Below are positions 60,551-64,000 of a stretch of DNA of 64,000 bases, piece by piece. Source of the stretch: Snuella sedimenti (lineage in GTDB: Bacteria; Bacteroidota; Bacteroidia; Flavobacteriales; Flavobacteriaceae); NCBI RefSeq assembly GCF_016428595.1, contig NZ_JAELVQ010000016.1, positions 43,727 to 107,726 on the forward strand, in the 5' to 3' direction. Position 1 is the stretch's first letter. The number at the start of each line of letters is the position of its first letter. Position numbers and translations under genes: made by a program. Under the pieces are notes generated by a model. It was not told the DNA's origin. It saw only the letters and a list, made by a program, of their open reading frames with translations, and did not search any database.

Positions 60551-61231
60551 CTAGCTTACATTAAAAGCTTCTTTATGTACTTTTATTTCTTTTCTGCTAA
60601 ACTCAATTAGCTTTTCATCTTTTAATTCGTTTAGCAAAACGTTTAGTGTAGGTCGAGAAGTACCAATTAGTGAAGCTATATCTTTTTGGGTATAAGGGTG
60701 CTTGATAATCTTAACGCCAGTTTTTTCACAGTCATAACCATAATCGGCACATAAATCTTCCAAAAATTCAATCAATCGGGTCTTGGTGTCTTTAAATAAC
60801 AGTAGTTTAAGGCGTCTTTCAAGCCTTTTAAACTTGAAACCTATAAACTTATATACTTTAAAACTAAACGATTGATTATTACGCATTAAATCATACATCG
60901 TTTCAACTCCAATAGGACAAATACAGGTTGTATTATCTATAGATTGCGCAAATTCATTTCGCTTGGATTCTCCAAGAATAGCAGTTTCACCAAACAATTC
61001 CCCTCGTGTTAAAATCGCTTTTACAACCTCTTCCCCCTCTTCACTGTAGTAGCCAATTTTAACTTTACCCTTTTCTATCAAATACACTTTGTTAGCCGAA
61101 TCTTCCTCAAAATAGATATAATCTTTTTTTCTGTAAACATCAAAATCATGACTGGCCTTATACGCTTTGAATTTATGCGGACAAAGTATATTAAAGAGGT
61201 TTACATCTTCAAAAAACCAAAGAGAATTCAT
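60551..61231 (-). CDS. Crp/Fnr family transcriptional regulator
   Basis: 226 aa. An N-terminal cyclic-nucleotide-binding beta-roll (about residues 20-130; KVYLIEKGKVKIGYYSEEGE and TRGELFGETAILGE) and a C-terminal winged helix with YTQKDIASLIGTSRPTLNVL (about 187-206) are visible. No Fnr-type N-terminal Cys cluster is seen, so an oxygen-sensing Fe-S centre is unlikely. It lies 65 bases upstream of the RskA-like lipoprotein gene on the same strand. A palindromic repeat (copy D) starts 24 bases upstream of its start codon. Confidence 0.9.
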   Translation of the reverse strand: MNSLWFFEDVNLFNILCPHKFKAYKASHDFDVYRKKDYIYFEEDSANKVYLIEKGKVKIGYYSEEGEEVVKAILTRGELFGETAILGESKRNEFAQSIDNTTCICPIGVETMYDLMRNNQSFSFKVYKFIGFKFKRLERRLKLLLFKDTKTRLIEFLEDLCADYGYDCEKTGVKIIKHPYTQKDIASLIGTSRPTLNVLLNELKDEKLIEFSRKEIKVHKEAFNVS

Positions 61232-61254
61232 TAAAAACTCGATTATTATTAGTT

Positions 61255-61415
61255 GAACTCATCTTGACTTTTTCCAATTGGTTAAAAAAATACTCTTTTG
61301 AGCCTGCTTTTCGTCATTTTCTCATTCCGTAGCCCTGCTATGCAACTTAAAAATGCCTTCCATCAAGCTCAAAATGGCTAATTTTCACTTCAATCAAAAA
61401 AGTCAAGATGAGTTC
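61255..61415. repeat. ~160-bp palindromic repeat, copy D (covaried arms)
   Basis: A perfect 19-bp terminal stem, GAACTCATCTTGACTTTTT (61255-61273) with its exact complement at 61397-61415. Inner arms TTTTGAGC / GCTCAAAA and the apex CCGTAGCCCTGCTATGC are shared with copies A-C. The outer arms differ from the other copies at several positions on both sides at once. It lies in the gap between the Crp/Fnr gene and the DUF5606 gene. Confidence 0.82.
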
Positions 61416-61463
61416 GTTAAGGTAAAGTCGTAAATTATAAAAAATCTTACTAAAAAGCATAAA

Positions 61464-61487
61464 AAAACCTCTTAAAAAAGAGGTTTT
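61464..61487 (-). terminator. terminator after the DUF5606 gene
   Basis: AAAACCTCTT / AAGAGGTTTT with a four-A loop. On the minus strand the T-rich arm continues into TTTTATGC. It lies 42 bases beyond the DUF5606 stop. Confidence 0.85.
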
Positions 61488-61529
61488 AAAATAGTATCTA
61501 TAGAAAAGTCCAAATGACTTCACTTATAA

Positions 61530-61955
61530 TTATTCTTCTTCCGACGTTTCTTGTTCATCGTTGTCTTCCAACTGATCCAACATATTGTGCTTTTGTAATA
61601 AATTGTACCATTGAATTACCTTTTTAATATCACTGGCATATACCCTATCTTCATCATAATCTGGTAAAACATCAAAAAAGTATTCTTCTAACTTATCCTT
61701 GCTATCTTTTGGCCCCACACTTGCCAGAGCTCCATTTTCCTTATTTTTAATATTCAGAAAAACCTGTTTTAAAGGCACTTCTTCTGTTAGCGTATAAATA
61801 GCAATCTCGCTTAAAACACTAACATTTTGTTGTGCATTAACCGAAATGCGCTTATTATCAATTAATGATTCAGCAACAAAACCACCACGTGTTTGCGTAA
61901 TCAACTTATACAGTCCTGGTTTTCCAGATATCGACAATACAGTATCTAAACTCAT
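61530..61955 (-). CDS. DUF5606 domain protein
   Basis: A 141-aa soluble protein conserved in flavobacteria. The recognisable start SLDTVLSISGKPGLYKLITQ is followed by GGFVAESLIDNKRISVNAQQ, and the acidic tail ends NDEQETSEEE. It has no known activity. It follows def by 57 bases on the same strand, the usual arrangement, so the two are probably co-transcribed. It ends at a clear terminator. Confidence 0.88.
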   Translation of the reverse strand: MSLDTVLSISGKPGLYKLITQTRGGFVAESLIDNKRISVNAQQNVSVLSEIAIYTLTEEVPLKQVFLNIKNKENGALASVGPKDSKDKLEEYFFDVLPDYDEDRVYASDIKKVIQWYNLLQKHNMLDQLEDNDEQETSEEE

Positions 61956-62012
61956 AATTTACTTTTTTTTGAAAGGCACAAATATCATTTGTTTCCAAAT
62001 GCATTGCAAGCA

Positions 62013-62603
62013 TTATCGCTTCTTTTTTTGGTTTGGAAAGCGCATTTTATAATCCACATTAATCTTCCCCTTGGAGATATTAGTCAATTTCCCCTTAATT
62101 AAACGCTTCTTTAACGAAGACAATTTATCGGTAAACAATATACCTTCTATATGATCGTATTCATGCTGTATTACCCTGGCTATGAGACCTTCAAACACTT
62201 CCGTATGTTTATTAAAGTTCTCATCTAAATATTCCATTGTTATTGTGGGCTTCCTAAAAACATCTTCCCTAACGTCTGGTATACTTAGGCAACCTTCACT
62301 AAACGCCCATTCATCACCTTCTTCTTCTAATATTTTAGCATTAATAAAAACACGTTTAAAATCCCTTAAAATTTCTTGTTCATCTTGCGAGAGGTCGTCA
62401 TCTTCAGAAAAAGGCGCTGTATCTACTAAAAACACCCGTATAGGCAAACCTATTTGTGGCGCAGCCAAACCAACACCACAGGCATTATACATGGTATCGA
62501 ACATATTAGATAAAAGCGTATCAAAATTGGGGTAATCTTTTGTTATATCTGCTCCTTGTTTCTTTAAAACCGGATCACCGTAGGCAACTATAGGTAAAAT
62601 CAT
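62013..62603 (-). CDS. def: peptide deformylase
   Basis: A 196-aa metalloenzyme that removes the N-formyl group from nascent proteins. All three motifs are intact: GVGLAAPQIGLPIRV (residues about 43-57), EGCLSIPDVRED (metal Cys) and VIQHEYDHIEGILF (HExxH). An insertion of acidic residues (SEDDDLSQDEQE) between motifs 1 and 2 is usual in Bacteroidota. It lies between the T9SS cargo gene and DUF5606. Confidence 0.95.
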   Translation of the reverse strand: MILPIVAYGDPVLKKQGADITKDYPNFDTLLSNMFDTMYNACGVGLAAPQIGLPIRVFLVDTAPFSEDDDLSQDEQEILRDFKRVFINAKILEEEGDEWAFSEGCLSIPDVREDVFRKPTITMEYLDENFNKHTEVFEGLIARVIQHEYDHIEGILFTDKLSSLKKRLIKGKLTNISKGKINVDYKMRFPNQKKKR

Positions 62604-62679
62604 TTCTGTGTATTATCAAATTTCAGATTGCAAAAATACAATACTATAATTATTTAGTATCACTACAAAACATAAAAAA

Positions 62680-62699
62680 CTCCTTAAACAGTTAAGGAG
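62680..62699 (-). terminator. terminator after the T9SS cargo gene
   Basis: CTCCTTAA / TTAAGGAG hairpin with a four-base loop. On the minus strand TTTTTTATG follows. It separates the cargo gene from def. Confidence 0.82.
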
Positions 62700-62722
62700 C
62701 TTTAATTTTGTTATTTAATGGT

Positions 62723-63319
62723 TTATCTAGAAATAGCTACTTTACGCACTACAGAAAACTTGTCTGTTGTAAACTTAACCATGTACAAACCATTCGATAA
62801 GCCAGATACATCAATAGCTTTTATAGCTTCATTATTTACATTGGCAGACAACACTTTTTTTCCCGTAACTGTGTAAACACCAACTTTAGCATCTATTCTT
62901 TTACCAAAGCCAAATTCTATTTTATCTCCTTGTTTTAAAGGGTTAGGGTATGCCCTAAGCCTTTTACTTAGATACTCAAAATCTTCAGTTGGTAATGTCC
63001 CATAGCTATCATAGGTACAATCATTATTAAACCCGCTAGTTACTGTAAAGTTATCCAACTCGGCTCCTGATAATGGCGTTTCTCCACTAGCTAAATCGTA
63101 TTGTTGGGTTGTATCATAACAATTACCATCTTTTTCAAAAGTCCTTCCTTCAACAGTAATTTCATTGGGTCTATTCCCACAAAATTCTGTACTCGGTTCG
63201 TAATAAAATATAATTCTATCACCACTGCCATTAATATAGCCTTCAGGCGGACAGAACTGTGCATTAACCTCTGTAATGCAAAAAAAAACAACAATAAGTA
63301 ATAAGTAAATTTGTTTCAT
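62723..63319 (-). CDS. secreted protein with type IX sorting domain
   Basis: A 198-aa protein. It has a signal peptide (KQIYLLLIVVFFCITEVNAQ), a small unrecognised Cys-containing region (about 21-115; Cys at CPPEGY, FCGNRP, GNCYDT, DCTYDS, perhaps disulfide-linked) and a C-terminal Por secretion/T9SS type A domain (about 120-198). That domain has LRAYPNPLKQGDKIEFGF, VGVYTVTGKKVLS and SGLSNGLYMVKFTTDKFSVV ending in KVAISR. It should cross the outer membrane by the type IX system. It stands between def and ruvX with its own terminator. Confidence 0.88.
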   Translation of the reverse strand: MKQIYLLLIVVFFCITEVNAQFCPPEGYINGSGDRIIFYYEPSTEFCGNRPNEITVEGRTFEKDGNCYDTTQQYDLASGETPLSGAELDNFTVTSGFNNDCTYDSYGTLPTEDFEYLSKRLRAYPNPLKQGDKIEFGFGKRIDAKVGVYTVTGKKVLSANVNNEAIKAIDVSGLSNGLYMVKFTTDKFSVVRKVAISR

Positions 63320-63383
63320 AGTGGATTGATTTTAACTGCATTAAAAATAAGCATTTTTCTTACCAATAAATATTTTTTTCGTA

Positions 63384-63794
63384 TTATTTTGAATACAAAT
63401 AACTTTGTAAGATAAGTGTTGCGCTAATTTCATCAATTAATGCTTTATTCTTTCGTTGCTTCTTCCTTAATCCGCTATCAATCATTGTTTGAAATGCCAT
63501 CTTGGACGTAAAGCGCTCATCAACTCGTTTTACAGGAATCTTTGGGAATTGCTTTTCCAGTTTAGCCAAAAAAGGAACGATCAACACTTCGCTTTCCGAA
63601 GCTGTATTATCCATTTGTTTAGGCTCTCCTACCAAAAACAACTCCACTGCTTCTTTAGCCGTATAATCCTTTAAAAAAGAAATCAGCTCTTTTGTAGGCA
63701 CCGTAGTAAGCCCAGACGCAATAATTTGCAATTCATCAGTTACCGCAATACCTGTGCGTTTCATACCATAGTCAATCGCTAAAATGCGCCCCAT
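63384..63794 (-). CDS. ruvX: putative pre-16S rRNA nuclease / Holliday junction resolvase-like (YqgF)
   Basis: A 136-aa RNase H-fold protein. Motifs: GRILAIDYGMKRTGIAVTD with the first catalytic Asp, LFLVGEPKQMDNTASE, VKRVDERFTSKMA with the second acidic residue, and NKALIDEISATLILQSYL with the third Asp. In E. coli YqgF matures the 16S rRNA 5' end. Normal length. In flavobacteria it usually sits next to def; here the T9SS cargo gene lies between them. Confidence 0.92.
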   Translation of the reverse strand: MGRILAIDYGMKRTGIAVTDELQIIASGLTTVPTKELISFLKDYTAKEAVELFLVGEPKQMDNTASESEVLIVPFLAKLEKQFPKIPVKRVDERFTSKMAFQTMIDSGLRKKQRKNKALIDEISATLILQSYLYSK

Positions 63795-63831
63795 ATATAA
63801 TTTTTAAGCAAAAATAGGGAAATAAAAAAGA

Positions 63832-63846
63832 CTGCCCTTAAGGCAG
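63832..63846 (-). terminator. terminator after the partial gene at the window edge
   Basis: CTGCC / GGCAG stem with a five-base loop, followed on the minus strand by a TCTTTTTTATT tail. It lies between the right-edge gene and ruvX. Confidence 0.75.
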
Positions 63847-63900
63847 CCTCTTCAAATTCAAAATCCTAAAATTTATTATGGTCAATTAGTAGTGATGCGT

Positions 63901-64000
63901 TTATAATTCATTGTTATTGAATAAATTAGGTTGTTCTTTGAATTTTTGATTGATTTTATTTTCCATAAACAACTCATTTATAGGTGTTTTGTCAAAAGTG
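63901..64000 (-). CDS. C-terminal end of an unidentified gene
   Basis: An open frame enters from the right edge and codes for 32 residues (TFDKTPINELFMENKI then NQKFKEQPNLFNNNEL) before a stop at 63901-63903. The terminator just downstream supports a real gene end. The tail is too short and low in complexity to name a family. Confidence 0.5.
   Translation of the reverse strand, partial: TFDKTPINELFMENKINQKFKEQPNLFNNNEL

Overview
The window is a low-GC chromosome segment from a member of the Bacteroidota, almost certainly a marine-type Flavobacteriaceae. Evidence for this: SusC/SusD pairs under an ECF sigma/FecR switch, a type IX secretion C-terminal sorting domain, bacillithiol synthesis (BshA), a flavobacterial DUF5606-def-ruvX neighbourhood, a flavobacterial LptD, a zeaxanthin-type carotenoid operon, AT-rich leaders with TAnnTTTG-like -7 elements instead of clear Shine-Dalgarno sites, and frequent lipoprotein signals. 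No rRNA, tRNA or CRISPR array was seen.

Layout. 1-6.8 kb: end of murA, two small lipoproteins, an SSS symporter with its DUF4212 partner, an AGCS amino-acid/Na+ symporter, a TfoX-like protein and bshA. 7.2-18.9 kb: a GH3/beta-lactamase fusion, a minus-strand run (amidase, MlaD/MCE protein, two Fe-S oxidoreductase subunits, a 161-aa protein), then lptD and a RidA protein. 18.9-21.1 kb: a FAS1 lipoprotein and a nitronate monooxygenase-like enzyme. 21.2-37.4 kb: one long minus-strand block reading ECF sigma, FecR, SusC, SusD, secreted phospholipase C, then a tight five-gene operon (Eat-like permease, glutamine-synthetase-like ligase, Fe-alcohol dehydrogenase, gamma-glutamyl hydrolase, aldehyde dehydrogenase). 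I read this block as a phospholipid/ethanolamine scavenging locus: lipid headgroup release outside, gamma-glutamylation and oxidation of the amino-alcohol inside.

37.8-41.0 kb: an Lrp/AsnC regulator, an RlmI-type methyltransferase and a secreted metallophosphoesterase. 41.3-52.0 kb: a duplication-rich, partly decaying accessory region. It holds two secreted sugar-phosphate-isomerase-like paralogues (one with its signal peptide destroyed), an IS3 OrfA remnant and a second, badly eroded copy of it, an ankyrin protein, a GH95 fucosidase, three full copies plus one fragment of an endonuclease/exonuclease/phosphatase-fold protein, and a frameshifted sigma-factor relic. 52.0-58.9 kb: an octahaem cytochrome/TPR lipoprotein, then a CarH/LitR-like B12-binding MerR regulator directly upstream of crtI-crtB-crtZ-lycopene cyclase, which implies light-controlled zeaxanthin synthesis. 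58.9-64 kb: a TlpA thioredoxin, an RskA-like lipoprotein, a Crp/Fnr regulator, DUF5606, def, a T9SS cargo protein, ruvX and the tail of an unidentified gene.

The most striking unexplained structures are intergenic. One is a family of about 160-bp near-perfect palindromes (four copies) with a conserved apex and covarying arms. Another is a 154-bp two-hairpin element in two ~97% identical copies, one of which supplies the GTG start codon of bshA.
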